Origin: Bacteroidetes bacterium GWF2_38_335
GTDB taxonomy: Bacteria; Bacteroidota; Bacteroidia; Bacteroidales; GWF2-38-335
Direction: 5' to 3'
DNA length: 32,552 nt
Assembly: GCA_001769535.1 (NCBI GenBank)
Contig: MEOH01000027.1
Coordinates: forward strand, 1-32,552
Shown piece by piece: positions 32,231 through 32,552 of the stretch. A program made the position numbers and the translations under genes. The notes beneath the pieces are model-generated. The model was not told the DNA's origin. It saw only the letters and a list, made by a program, of their open reading frames with translations, and made no database searches. Position 1 is the first letter of the stretch; the number at the start of each line of letters is the position of its first letter.

Positions 32231-32552
32231 CTATGATTTTTTTCTGAGATACTGGTAATCCAGATAATACAATACCTTTATGGAAAAGCTGTTTAACTGA
32301 GGAGAATCAAAAGTACTGTTCAGATTATCAAAGTATGAATTGCTCAGCTTCATTCCGAAAAGCTCAATATTGTTTTTCCACACCACAGACATTTCGCTGC
32401 CCGGGGCAAATTGCCATCTGAACAAAAGATCGATGGTGAAAAAACTGTAATCTATGTCATAAATTTCATTTGCCTCGTAGGGGTCCATGTTTCCTTCTTC
32501 ATTGAGAACAAGTACTTCTTTAAAATCGGCAGCCGACCAATAATGACGAAGT
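32231..32552 (-). CDS. C-terminal part of a DUF5916-domain protein (5' end outside window)
   Basis: The frame is open to the right edge; 106 residues before the TAG stop are visible. An internal ATG at 32488 is not the start. LRHYWSAADFKEVLVLNEEG, the IDLLFRWQFAPGSEMSVVWK segment and the ending SFSIKVLYYLDYQYLRKKS are the characteristic end of DUF5916 proteins. In Bacteroidota these usually combine an N-terminal carbohydrate-binding-family-9-like domain with a large, probably outer-membrane beta-barrel region. Alternating aromatic strands here agree with a barrel. The function of the family is not known to me. Confidence 0.85.
   Translation of the reverse strand, partial: LRHYWSAADFKEVLVLNEEGNMDPYEANEIYDIDYSFFTIDLLFRWQFAPGSEMSVVWKNNIELFGMKLSNSYFDNLNSTFDSPQLNSFSIKVLYYLDYQYLRKKS

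Noticed and set aside
1-32552. tRNA or rRNA genes
   Set aside because: I looked in all intergenic spaces and saw no cloverleaf pattern, CCA-type end or rRNA-like stretch; gaps are mostly under 450 bp and AT-rich.

Overview
The window looks like chromosomal DNA of a Bacteroidota bacterium, probably an anaerobe of the Bacteroidales/Marinilabiliales type. Three secreted proteins end in type IX secretion (T9SS) type A sorting domains. Promoters fit the Bacteroidota pattern TTTG-N19-21-TAnnTTTG, and most genes lack a Shine-Dalgarno sequence. A long pyruvate:ferredoxin oxidoreductase and an NAD(P)-type glutamate dehydrogenase suit anaerobic, amino-acid-linked metabolism. No rRNA, tRNA, transposase, phage gene or CRISPR array was seen.

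Layout. 1-361: the tail of a T9SS cargo protein, then a strong terminator and gltX. 2013-6373 (minus): a three-gene operon of a six-Asp-box T9SS protein, tsaE (1-nt overlap, TAATG) and a large exported protein I do not recognise. 6614-7830: three small lipoproteins, two of them cysteine-patterned paralogues. 8270-10426: a CPA2 antiporter with two UspA-like domains. 10507-12780: an aminotransferase and an iron-type dehydrogenase 3 bp apart that best fit KdnA and KdnB, which make 8-amino-Kdo for lipopolysaccharide. 12835-17682 (minus): an M19 dipeptidase and nifJ/PFOR. 17935-19597: a short lipoprotein, a full-length lipoprotein paralogue and a SPASM-type radical SAM enzyme in tight succession, matching the uncharacterised rSAM/lipoprotein system of Bacteroidota. 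19622-22468 (minus): a 948-residue multidomain T9SS protein. 22855-24666 (minus): rho with a long polar linker. 24981-26907: a YkuD_2 L,D-transpeptidase-like protein, murI and a small Cys-rich lipoprotein. 27072-29028: a PadR regulator with a clear palindromic operator, and a PspC-domain membrane protein. 29426-30760: gdhA behind an array of 17-bp repeats and an exact FNR-type palindrome. 30985-32552 (minus): a BaiN/HI0933-type flavoprotein and the C-terminus of a DUF5916 protein.

How they fit together. Most of the window is housekeeping: translation (gltX, tsaE), termination (rho), cell wall (murI, L,D-transpeptidase) and central metabolism (nifJ, gdhA). Mixed in are envelope modules: T9SS cargo, lipoproteins and kdnAB. 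The least understood module is the radical SAM/lipoprotein cassette, where a cytosolic FeS enzyme is genetically tied to exported lipoproteins and one lipoprotein copy is shortened. Other items worth attention are the PadR operator, the FNR-like box before gdhA, the Rho linker, the paired Cys lipoproteins with similarly arranged leaders, and several intergenic repeat families.
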